Of a DNA stretch of 64,000 nucleotides, positions 48,761 through 59,679 are shown one piece after another. Both the position numbers and the translations under genes were made by a program. Source of the DNA: Rotaria sp. Silwood1. Taxonomy: Eukaryota; Rotifera; Eurotatoria; Philodinida; Philodinidae. Numbering within the stretch: the stretch's first letter is position 1; every line of letters begins with the position of its first letter. The notes below the pieces were generated by a model. That model saw only the letters and a list, made by a program, of their open reading frames with translations, did no database searches and was not told the origin of the DNA. The stretch covers positions 477,150-541,149 of the forward strand of contig CAJNOP010000009.1 of NCBI GenBank assembly GCA_905250075.1, in the 5' to 3' direction.

Positions 48761-51700
48761 TTACAGTTCATAAAATAATGAACTTTTAAAATTATTTATG
48801 TTTGTCGATATTAGATGACTAATACGATGTAAAAATGGAATTTGAATGGTTAAAATAAAATAATCTTTATTATCAATACCACGTTTGACTAAATAATCAA
48901 ATTAATTCATTATTACAAAAAAAAACAATCATAAAGATATAAACTTACCAGCCATATAATCAAATAAGATCGAAAAGCATTCTTCTTCAATATTGTCGAC
49001 TTCTTTTAAACTATTATTTCCTAGAAGAAAACGAAAAAAATTCTATTTTCCCTAAAATAATGAGTTCTCGGAAAGTTTTTAAATAACATGTTTGTTCACT
49101 TTTACAGTTTTTTTTTTCAATAAATATCATGACTCCCCTAAATATGAAATTCTAAGTGGAAATTCGAAAGTTAGTTTTATTGGTGTCTCTAAAGAAGACC
49201 ACGGTATCTATTCAAAAAATACTGTAAAATTGCAGTATGTCCGTAGTAATAAACTAACGGTACGAACTTTTTTCAGGATATTCATAACTCATTTGGCCCC
49301 ACATTATGTCTATAGTCCAGAATCGAATGCTATTTAACAGTTGAAAGACTTCCTTCATTAATTCAATATCACATTTTGTAGAGAAATGTCCGCTTAATAA
49401 AAAGACCGAGTCTGATAATTTTTCTCATATTCAAAAAGGGTCTTATATGATAAACAACAACCTATTGGCTCACCATTATCAGCAATTTTTCAGATATTTC
49501 AAAAAAGTTCGTCACTATTCTGAAATAAAAATAGACACAAAATTTTTAAGTTCATATTAAAAAAGAATACGAAATTCTCGTTCTAATGTAACGGAAATAT
49601 TTTTTGACGGTTCAAAAACATAAACAAACATATTGTCTAAAACTTTTCCAATCACACTTTATTCTGCAAACAAATTCTACTAACCAATTGAAGTTATAAG
49701 TAATGTAAGCATCAGTGAAATTTCTTTATCATCAAGTTCAAGTATTTGAAGTTCTTTTTCAAATGAATATGTTAAACGATTTAATTCAAAAAAAAATGGA
49801 AAACGTTCTTGTAAATATTGACTACATGTTGTATTTGATGAAATATTGAAATAATTCCAATTGGTATTTATTGTTCGTAAACGTAGTGTTTGTATACAAA
49901 GACATAATAAAATAACAGAATGAGTAGATAAATGAATAAGTGATGATTTTTCGATAAAATTAATAGAATTAAAATCTGAAAAAAAGACATATGTTTTCAA
50001 TTGATAATGATTTGTTTTGTTTTTTCTATAATAATCACTTGGAATTTTATCAATAAAATCTCTGACACGATTCGAATATTCATTCAATTGAGAAATACAA
50101 GCCATCCATAAATCATCTGTTTCATTCGAATAAATTGGAAGTTCCTAAAAAACAAAGTCTACAAATTACATAAAAAAAAAGGAAAATTGATATACTTTAA
50201 GTTGACTGATATAAGCGTTTTCAATCTTCAATATTTGTTGAAATACTTCAGGCTCAAGTTTATCTTCTAAACTTGAGACAACTAATGGTACTAAAAAGAA
50301 AAATAGAACAATTTGTTTCAGTCGTAAATCATGATTATGAAAATGTATTTCAATTTATAAAGTTTTCATAATGATTTTTGAAAGAAACAAATTTATTACA
50401 ATACTTTTGAATTGGAAATTATTTACAGTGAAAATTAATCTGCATGAAAACCTATATCTATAACAAGAAACAGGTGAAATCAATGTTTCATCAATCAGAA
50501 ATACGATTCTCTATTTAGTTTTTTTTTATTATCAATTTAAATGTATATCAGACATTTTTATCATATTGAGAACATCAAGGCAATAAGTACTACAAATAAT
50601 AGAAGAGTAGGACTGTAACTCTTCTTTTACTTCCATCCGATGAAATACAAAAAAGAAAAAACTTGAGTTGAGACTATGTACATCATTGTAAAACTCTAAT
50701 CTATTACGAATACTTTGAAAAAAGTTCGAATCCTTAGTTTATTACTGTGAGGATACTGCAGGAATATGGTATTATCTTAACTTAATGTCATAACATTCTT
50801 CAGAAAAAAAAACTAATTTTTCGAATTTTCATTTGAAATTTGTGACGCAGATAGGGCTTAATGAGAATGCTTTATTGTGAAAGTCTCAGATCTTTTCGAG
50901 TTTCTTATTTTGAGATGCAAGCAAATCATGAGGCCTAACACTTTAGCAATAACCCATGCTGTTTAATGTTTATCTATGTGTAGAGTTTCAAGTTAAAATT
51001 CGAAAATTCATTTTCCCGGTGTTCGTGAGAGGAATTATGGCATGAAGTTAAAAAGTACCGTATCACTGCAGTATCTCCATAACAATAAGCTAAGTGCACC
51101 AAATTCTTCTCAGAATATTCATAGCTCGTTGAAATCTTCCTATAATAGACGATTAGCACTCTTTTTTCGCATCATCGCTCTTCAGTTATGTTCTAACTGA
51201 CATGATTTATGAGTTAATTCGATTGAAACTATAGAATATTTTACTATAATATTTAGTATTGTTTGAAACAGCTTTTGTCTGATGATTTCGGTGGCAACAA
51301 TAAAAGCTAATTCTGTACATCTTCAGTGAGGCAACTTCTTTCGTATTTTAAACATACAAAAAGGAAAATATCGGTCGACTATAAAATTACATCAATTTTT
51401 TTCCAATAGATATGGGCAAGTCAAACGCATTTTGATTTGATCATTTCAATCGCATTATTTATTTTATTACTAACTCGTCTATTTCGAACTGATAACCTTT
51501 TAACCAGAAGTTCCCTAAAGTCTATCCAACATTAGAATTGATTTTCTTCAATCTCAAATAAGATTTTTAGGGTAAAGTTTAAAAACAATCACCTTGATTT
51601 GTATGTGTCATCTTTTTTCTTGAATTATTTAAATTTGAAGTTAATATATTAAATAATTGCGGTTGAATTAAGCCTCGACGTTGCATTTCAACCATTTTAT

Positions 51701-53298
51701 GTTTAAATAAATTTGATTGTCTTCCTATACGTGAACCTTCAATAGACATTCCTGCCACAAGACATTTTCGAAATCGACATGCTCGACACATATTTCTTGT
51801 TATAGCATTTACTTCACAATTATTTTTTTCTGAACATTTATAATGTTGTGGTATACGTTCTTTTATCATTCGACGAAAAAATCCTTTACAGCCCTGAATT
51901 AAAAAATAAACATATATTGGGAATCAATCGAAATAAAATACTTACTTCACATGTTGTTGCACCAAAATGTATACCCGATGATGCAGATTGACAAACAGCA
52001 CATGGAATTTCTTTGAAGATTTCTTCAATTTTTGGATTTGAACTTTCTTCTAATTATTTCACACATTGAACATTCAAAATTATTATAAAGAGCTATTACT
52101 GATACACTTTATTTGATGGTATATCAATAACGTGTGTCACGGTCTGTAATGGTTAGAACCCGTCGATAAAGATATGTACGAATTTTTTAAAAAATTTTGA
52201 TAGAAATTAAATAGAGAGCTATGGTTTTTACTTTTAGAAGGACGAGATGTTGATACATCGAATCGTACATTAGAAGTTTTTTCAACCTGGTTTTTTTTCA
52301 AGCCGCTTAATCAACCTTTTTGAAAATCAATGTGCTTTGTCAGGTGGCTTTAATAAATATTCAATTATCAAGTGTACATGCGAATCGCCAACGGTAGATC
52401 AACAAAACTATGCAAGCAAGCCTCCAATTTTGCAAGCAATCATTGTGAAGAAAAAGTACATTTTTGCTTTTTATCTTAACAAGAATCATTTTTTCGACAC
52501 TGCCTTAACAAAATTAATTAAAAAAACTTGAAAACACATATTAGAAAAACTTATTATTATTTTATGATTGAATGGGACTTCATTTCTTCTTTCCAATGGT
52601 GAAAGTCGCAGCATCCTATACTGTTTCTATCAACAAATTATATGAAAAAAAATATGCACTCATCTTTTATTTTAAATGAGCATTAATCATCGAAGACCAA
52701 AAACCTGAAAACAGTATTCCGTATATTTTAGGGCTAGCTATCATATTACGATCAGAAAATTTCATTATAAACAACAAAATATGGTTTGATCGAATTCGGA
52801 AGTTTGGAATCGACCGCTCTACTGATATTCTTTGATTAGCATCTGTGGAATGTTCTAACTTCTGCCATATATACTTCAACACTCCTTTTAGATCGTATTT
52901 CGCAGAGACAAACAATTTAATATTACCAATAATTTTCATGCCAATTGCAATACATTTTGAATATCGACAATATTGACATTGTGTTCGTGTAGTACGTGTA
53001 ATAATACATTTCTTATCTCGTATACATTTGTATTTAAGATATTCACCATTGACTGATCGAAGAAAAAATTTTTTACATGCTTCACTAAAGAAAATAATTT
53101 TAATATGTCTATGTCAATAATCGATTAATAAATTCACCATGTAATTGAACCACAATGCCATCCACTAGCATTTTCTCCACATACTTGACAAGGTTCTGAA
53201 TGAAAATCTTGAAGATAAACTGTAGTTGTATTAAGAGAAGATGTTGGTATTTGTTCCGAATACATCATATGTGATTGATCAAGAATAAACATATCCAT
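48761..53298 (-). CDS. Nuclear receptor with two DNA-binding domains (2DBD-NR)
   Basis: Eight exons: 53138-53298, 52927-53084, 51946-52049, 51593-51893, 50196-50290, 49685-50144, 48949-49020, 48761-48888 (492 aa). DBD1 (residues 37-103) has P-box CEACKK, formed across the exon 1/2 junction, and second-finger cysteines (KCIITRTTRTQCQYC). About 20 residues later DBD2 (from Cys123) has P-box CEGCKG and NMCRACRFRKCLVAGM. A ligand-binding domain follows in exons 5-8, ending in LFYEL, an AF-2 helix pattern. Two DBDs with exactly these P-boxes define the 2DBD receptor family known from flatworms, molluscs and other protostomes. Ligand unknown. Introns 2, 4 and 6 are long (0.66-1.3 kb), and two carry repeat family B. 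Confidence 0.9.
49125..49320. repeat. Dispersed repeat family B, copy in receptor intron 6
   Basis: Aligned by eye with 50995-51130, same orientation. Shared order: AAATTCGAAA, then GGTGT(C/T)C, then a TACTGTA or TACCGTA block, GCAGTAT(G/C)TCC, AATAA(A/G)CTAA, and GAATATTCATA or GGATATTCATAACTC. It lies in the intron 49021-49684. Confidence 0.6.
50940..51260. repeat. Dispersed repeat families B and C in receptor intron 4
   Basis: 50965-51150 is the partner of 49125-49320 (family B). Immediately after, 51190-51250 matches 63245-63310 (family C): CTAACTGACATGAT then TTGAAACTATAGAATA against CTAATTGACATGAT then TTGAAACCATAGAGTA. The adjacency suggests one larger element with family B and C as parts. 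Confidence 0.55.
52050..52926. other. Long intron between the two receptor DBDs
   Basis: 877-bp intron splitting the link between DBD1 and DBD2. It contains a 90-codon minus-strand frame that continues the exon 2 frame past the donor (52667-52939). Reading through would end the protein after DBD1, giving a one-DBD form of about 190 residues. No known domain is seen in that frame. Confidence 0.4.
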
Positions 53299-54787
53299 AT
53301 CAGGATAGTATAAAATAAATGAGCTAGCACATCAGATGTTTCATCAAGAAGACTTCCTTTTCTATCCAATAATATATATATATATGTGTATACATACCAT
53401 TTCTATAGAGAGAATACTGACCTTATTCTCGTTTTCTTTTTTCTCTGATTTTTCTTCCCTCACCATTCATATCAGTATTGACCAGCACATGAGTAATGTG
53501 TTTGCGTTCACTCACATTCATTTTGTATATACATATATATATATATATACACATATATGAGAGAAAGCCATCATAAACTCAAGACGAAAAAGTAATGTAC
53601 AGATCATACGATCTGAACTATATATATCTTTTAACGAAAATAAGAGAAGAAGAAATTGAAAATTTGCATGTATACATTCATCTCATTCGCTTGACACAAT
53701 CAATCGATTTATCATGATGCTTTGAGCATAGAAATGTTAGCTAAACAAAGAAAAAAAGAAACAAAATCCAGCTGGATACAATCTATCATTTTATATGAGA
53801 AAATATAAAAAAGATATGTGCATCGTTTAATAAATGGATTCATTGCAATAAAATAAAAAACAGAGTCACACTAGCAACATGCGATTCACTTCCCAAGAGA
53901 CGATATGACCGATTGTCCGATTTTATTATGTATTCTCTATGTTCTTTAGATAAAATAAAAAATGTCTAGCAGATACTTAATATGTCATTGATTTTGCTTT
54001 ATATTAGTATATATTAAAGTTCTTCGATGTTCCGTATTATCAATCATATATTTGTTTGCATTGCATTTCATAAAAAAAAAAGAAGAATTTTTATAAAGCA
54101 GTCCTCTTCTGGTATGTCATCATATATTTTAGTTATTTTAAAGCAAAAATAATAAAACAAAACAATACATCGAATTCATAATGGATAGCACAAAAAAAAG
54201 AATTTAATTATAGACTCTGGATTATAATAATACAATATAATTACAAATATTACTCTGCTACGTACTCTCTTCGAAACAATTTATAACATAGAGAGAGAGA
54301 GTATAGAAATATCACAAAATGTAAAAACATACATACATATTTAATCATATGTAGTTTTTCCTCTTTCTTTAATTCGCGTTTAAAAATACAAGCAACGATT
54401 ACAGATAAGAGAACACAGAAAAATAAATCCATATAACAACAAAATAAAATCATATTTTTTGTCTACTTTTCTACGTTTTGGTTTTTTTTTGTTTACATAG
54501 AATTATTTTTCACCAAAAAAAAAAAAAAAAAAGAACTCACATACATATATATATATGATATATCACGAATTGATAGTAAGATACAAAGGGCAACTACACA
54601 TATTGCATTGTAACTATCAAACCATCAGAATCTTATTTTTTCTTTTTACCTCAGCCAAACATAAAAAATCTAATCAGAAATCCGATCACTCGAGGAAAAT
54701 ACTTTTCGTTACATATTTGACAAATATTTATGAAAAATCGATAGAGAAAAATCAAAGAAGATACACGTGTATATTTCATATTTAGAT
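53299..54787. other. Intergenic region, no gene seen
   Basis: AT-rich, with TA/CA runs at about 53369-53385 and 53527-53560. It is upstream of the nuclear receptor and downstream of the bZIP gene. Frames here are short and carry no family signal. Confidence 0.55.
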
Positions 54788-56203
54788 TTAAGTACTAGGT
54801 TTTCGTTGAAAATTATTAACAAGTCCACTTTTTAGTGTAGCTGTTACTGTTTCAAGTGTTGCAATTTTCATACGAAGTTCAGCATTAACACGTTCATATT
54901 CTTCACTGAAAACAAAAAAAAAAGAAAATAATTAAAATTTGAAAAATAAACGAAAAAATTTCTTTTCTATTTACCATTGATGATCCATATCACCGAATTT
55001 TTGTTTTCGAGCAGCTCGAGACATTTTTGATGCTTCATTATTTTTTCGACGACGTTCCAAATAATATGATAAATCATCAGGTGTTTTAATATCTGTTGCT
55101 CGACTAACATTACGACAATGTGTACTTTTTGTTGAATTACTTTCTGATGATGTTGAGCATACAGCACGTGATTGAATTCGTGATGATGTTCGACGAGATC
55201 CACGTACAGGTCTTCGTTTGGAATTGGTTGGTTTTGATGTATCAGTAACTGGTGCTCGTTTAGAAAGAAAAGCATGATCATGTTCAAAAGCATTTAATGC
55301 GCCTTGATTATAATCGAATTGAGGAGGATCTGTCATTGTTGTTAATGCATCAAATGAATTCATTTGAGTATAAAGTAATGGATTATTAGATTCGAGTTTT
55401 AATTGATCGGATTCTCTATGAAACATATTATTGGTTGTTAATTCAGGTGATACCGGTCGAAGTTCAGAAAATGACGTTGTTGAACAAGCAATTGCAGGTG
55501 GATTAACATCTGTGCTATTTAGTGCTGATGCGATTAGTTGATCAAATGATTCAGATCGTAACTATAAAGACAACGAAAAAAAAACCATTAGTCCATTCTA
55601 TATCTTTATCATGATTTGTAATTATGAAGTATTACAGAGGAAAAAAAAGAACAGAATGATTTTTTGCATTTCACTTACAAATTCACTAAGTGTTCGTGAA
55701 TCGAAAAGCTTGGTTGAATCTAATTTCATTAATTCATTCATATCAATATTTGCATCATTAGCACCAACTTCACTTAATAATCTTTGTAGAGAAAATTCAT
55801 TTCCATCTGCAAATAGCTCATTCAACTTGTCAGATGATTCAAGATCTATTTGATTTTAATAGAAAAGAAATTTATTAAATTTCTTATTTCGATTCAAATT
55901 CAAACCTTTGTTAAATAGGCCACTTGTCTTCAGGACAGAACGTAGATGAATACTGAGGCTCGTCCATGCTGCAGGTGTAAGAGTCGGAGGCCGATTGCGA
56001 CGACATGTACGAGTCTCCTCTTCCTCCAAAATAACTGTCGAAGTCGAATCCGAACGTATCAAAGTCGCATGGGGTGAATTGGCCGAGTTCGAATGTGCAT
56101 GTTGTATTTCGTTTATCTGTTGCTCTTGTTGTTGCTGTTGTTGTTGTTGTTGTTCTTGCCGCTGATGCATATGACTGTTGTGATTCATTGTAGGGGTCGA
56201 CAT
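54788..56203 (-). CDS. bZIP transcription factor (PAR/C/EBP-like basic region)
   Basis: Four exons: 55906-56203 (or from ATG 56341), 55679-55845, 54975-55561, 54788-54905; 389 aa from the ATG at 56203. The basic region RRRKNNEASKMSRAARKQK has the NxxAxxxSR core that contacts DNA and resembles PAR/NFIL3 factors. It is followed by a leucine zipper of about four heptads (YERVNAELRMKIATLETVTA) ending close to the C-terminus. Upstream lie an acidic, Leu-rich segment (ELFADGNEFSLQRLLSEVG), likely activating, and a basic Arg/Ser patch. Exon 1 carries a glutamine run. The residue at the last junction becomes Cys, not Trp, after splicing. The longer start at 56341 adds a Lys/Glu-rich leader. A second long frame overlaps exon 1 (55911-56234). 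Confidence 0.82.
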
Positions 56204-56234
56204 TGCGATTGCGCTCGTCGTCACTATGAAACAT
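55911..56234 (-). CDS. Overlapping frame in bZIP exon 1 (possible uORF or dual coding)
   Basis: A 107-codon frame starting with ATG 31 bases upstream of the inner bZIP ATG and ending five bases before the exon 1 donor. Its product is acidic and Phe/Ser/Tyr-rich (for example FDTFGFDFDSYFGGRGDSY, then DEPQYSSTFCPEDKWPI) and looks more like protein than a chance frame. It cannot be joined to exon 2 in phase. It could act as an upstream frame that regulates the bZIP start, or it may be chance in a GC-rich exon. Confidence 0.35.
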   Translation of the reverse strand: MFHSDDERNRNVDPYNESQQSYASAARTTTTTTATTRATDKRNTTCTFELGQFTPCDFDTFGFDFDSYFGGRGDSYMSSQSASDSYTCSMDEPQYSSTFCPEDKWPI

Positions 56235-56341
56235 GCCCGAGCAGCCGAACAGACTAAATAGCGAAGTGGATGTTTTTTTTCTTTCTTTTCCTTTTTTTTC
56301 TCTGATTCTGTTTTTTTTTCTGTCGTTTCTTCCTTCGTCAA

Positions 56342-58578
56342 CTATTCTTTGTTGTTGTTGATGACGATGTAGTTGTTGTATTAATCAGTGAGCAATATTT
56401 TTATAGTTTCAGCCAAAACTCACACACAATATCAACCAATTCAAACCGACTTTTTATTTTATTCGTTTAAGAATGACGCTTTGCTAGCTGACTACGACAA
56501 CCACAAGAAATGCATTTAGTTTTTGTATCTGAAATTAAGAAAGAAAAAAAAAAATAATAGAGATTCATTCTTTCTTTAACAACAAATTCAAAAAAATATT
56601 TATTTACGTTCTTTTTGAAGAATAAAACTAAAAATGAATAGATTTCTTTTTTCGTTACTTTTTATCTAATTCACATAGAAAGAAAAAAAAGAAGACAAAT
56701 GAATCAAAAAAAAAACAAAATAACATGAATTCTGCTATAAATTCTAAATGACGAGGCAAACTACTTGAGATATTCAATTATGTTTTAATAGAATATACAA
56801 AAACAATCAATTATATTCATCAAAGTTACCTTTTACTAACGGCATATTTTAAATCATAATAATTGATGCACAAAATGTGAATACTACTAAAATACCTAAA
56901 AACCAATTCGCTTTACTAAGACAATCTACATATGTATGTCACTGTCTCTTAAATATTGACACATGCAATACAATCTTTCTGTCGATAGTAATACCTTGCT
57001 AGTTTTTTTTTCTCCTACTAAACTAAAAAATAAATCGATAGAAAAAGAAATACGATGTTGCACAGTCCTTTTATGGGAATGTCTCTCACCCCCCCGTTTT
57101 TCTCTATTTTCCTCTCTCTCTCTTTTTTTTTATCATGGCACATTTTGAGCCAACAATAAGCAGAAAAAAAATGAGAGAAACTGAAGAGTTAAAAATGATA
57201 ATGCCGTTTATGTACATAAAATTCATAAGAACAACGAGGGCCAATCAATATTATTGTTCTTCAAACCCCCTTCCATATTATTATTATGACACATAATAGT
57301 TGGCCCTTATCAGCAATATAATGATGCTTTGATGTAAAGGAATCATCCTTTTTCTTTTTCTTTTTGGTTGCCTTTCCCTTCAAAACTAGAAAACTGAGCA
57401 GGTTAGAAGAATCATATACATACTTATCATTAATTATTTATCGGCCTTCTCTTTTTTTTCTCTCGAAAGCAACAGAAAAATAATATTTATATAACGAATC
57501 AATTGATATGATCTTACTGAAACGTTTCTATTAATCACTATCTAAACAAAAAATCTGACATGTTTTTTTTTATGTTTAAAATAAGTCATATATATTAAGA
57601 AAATAAAAAGAAAAGATTACGTTTAAAATAGTACAATATTGAAAAGGTATCAAAACAATGAATTTTAATCAAAATTTTCCCTTTTATTATAATTTATGCA
57701 AAGAAAAAATTTATTTATTTTCATTCTTGATATAAAAAGTTTAGCACAAAAAAAGATTTATCTTTAAATAAGCTGTATAATTTTTCATAAATCAATCCTG
57801 TTGACATTATTTATTTTTTTGCTTTTCCTTTCGAATAATTCATTTCATCATGTAAATGTCACATTACATCATTCTTACAAAATTTTTCTATTATATGAGT
57901 CAATATGTCATAAAACCAATAGAATAATAAGTTCTTCATCCATTTGTGGGAATAAATAGAAAAAAAATTAGATAATTATCGCTGGACGGTCACCAACAGA
58001 GGTCGTCGTTTAGGCAAATGGCTTCCATACGGAGGGTTACTTCTCTATTTTGATTGAAGGTAGAAATTAAACGAAAAAAATTTTTTTACATTCTCTTCCT
58101 ATTGAGAATAGATGGGAAGAAAACCTGCAAAAGGTTTTTTCCTTGCTGCTAAGAAAGCAAGAAAAAAAATATATTGTCTCAATATCCTTCTTTCTCCTCG
58201 CCTAGACTTTTGTTTCTGTCAAATGACTACATATGAAAGAAAAATTAAAAAATGAAAGATACATCATAGGCATCATCCTTACTTCTAGAAAAATACTCAT
58301 TCAAAATTATTGATCTATTTATTAGTAGTCCTTGTCACTACTGACATTTTTTCCTCATACAGAAATCTTTTACACTAAATCGTCGGAGAACTACTTTGTC
58401 TGTAGTATTTCAGCCATATTTCATTCCAGTTACTAATAGTTATCGATTAAGTTACTATGTAGTGTACATAGTTATAACACAACAAAATTCTGAAATGAAA
58501 TTATAAAAACATTAGAATCAAATAACTTTGAAAAATTCTTTTGTTTTATTAAGATTATTCTAACTTTTATCGACAAAT
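56342..58578. other. Intergenic region between divergent genes
   Basis: Separates the bZIP start (minus) from the SAM-protein start (plus). AT-rich, with long A and T tracts; no gene or recognised element. Confidence 0.55.
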
Positions 58579-59679
58579 ATGTCATCAAATCAGATGGCAA
58601 CATCGAATGATAACCATCAAACAGATTCATCACAGAGTAACTAACTTTATAATTAGATAATCATGTGATTCTTTTAATCTTTCGTATAGTTATTATTCCA
58701 CCATCAACAAATCAACAACAACAACAGGTTAAAAGTCGCATTATTCATTATATTTTTATCTCCGATTTTGTATTGCTTATAGGATGTTCCAGTTAATTCA
58801 TCATCGACAATATTTCGTCCGTATAAAATCATTCGTAGCGCTTTTATTTATTAATTTTTCGTTAAAAATCGATTAGACGTTGCTCAAGTGACTACTGCTA
58901 TCAGCCCACTCGATAACCATCAACCAGAAGATAGTCAAACAGTAAAACCTAAACCAGTACCGTCGACTAAGACGTTACAAAGTCGTCAAGATCAAAATGT
59001 ATTAAGACGTAAATCAAAATCAACAGTGGCTACTCATGTAATTGATGGCTGGACAATTCAAGAAAGTTTAAAACCATTTCAACAACAAGAGAACAAGTCA
59101 TCATTATCATCATCAAAAAAACGAGTTCAACTAATCTTTACTGAAAACCCTAATGTTCATCAATGGAATGTAAGTCATTTAATGAAAGTCTTTTTCTAAT
59201 AGATATCGAAAAATTCTTCTGTGTACTTATGAGAAAAGAATACCTAAGAAAGTGTATTTCTTGATTGATAAAACTTCATTAACATATGCATGATGTTTTC
59301 TCATATCGATTATTCAGTTGATTATGTAGTTAAGATTGGATTACTGCTCTACTCCTGTCGAACCGTTGTTATGAATGAATTTTCGCTGTTTTATATCAAT
59401 AAAAGCTGAGAATTCCGAAATATACATCTTAAATGGATTAATTTGTTTATTGTTTTTTTTTCATTTATTCAGATCAATGAAGTTTGTTCATTTTTCGAAT
59501 ATGTACTTGGTAAAAATTGTTATGCAACAATAATCAAAGAGCATCTTATTGATGGAACAGCTCTTCTCCTTCTTAAAGAAGAACATTTGATTAACACGTT
59601 CAAAATGCCAGTCGAACTTCGACTTGAACTACTCCAGAGAATTGATAAACTTAAACATGGTGATCTTTCTTTATTGTGA
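58579..59679 (+). CDS. Small SAM-domain protein
   Basis: Five exons: 58579-58636, 58690-58727, 58783-58834, 58877-59169, 59473-59679 (215 aa). The first about 135 residues are polar and low-complexity with a Gln run and basic patches. The C-terminal about 70 residues form a sterile alpha motif domain: VHQWNINEVCSFFEY, the GTALLLLKEEHL helix core, and VELRLELLQRIDKLK. SAM domains self-associate or bind other SAM proteins, often in Polycomb-type or signalling scaffolds. Which SAM subfamily is unclear. The third donor (before GTAGCG) is weak but is the one that fits phase. The last intron is 303 bp; the others are 40-55 bp. Confidence 0.75.

Noticed and set aside
52337-52531. 64-codon plus-strand frame in a receptor intron
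   Set aside because: Non-ATG start, no known domain, opposite strand to the gene, short length.
54967-55293. 108-codon frame overlapping the bZIP exon
   Set aside because: Out-of-frame shadow; the bZIP frame carries the recognisable basic region and zipper.
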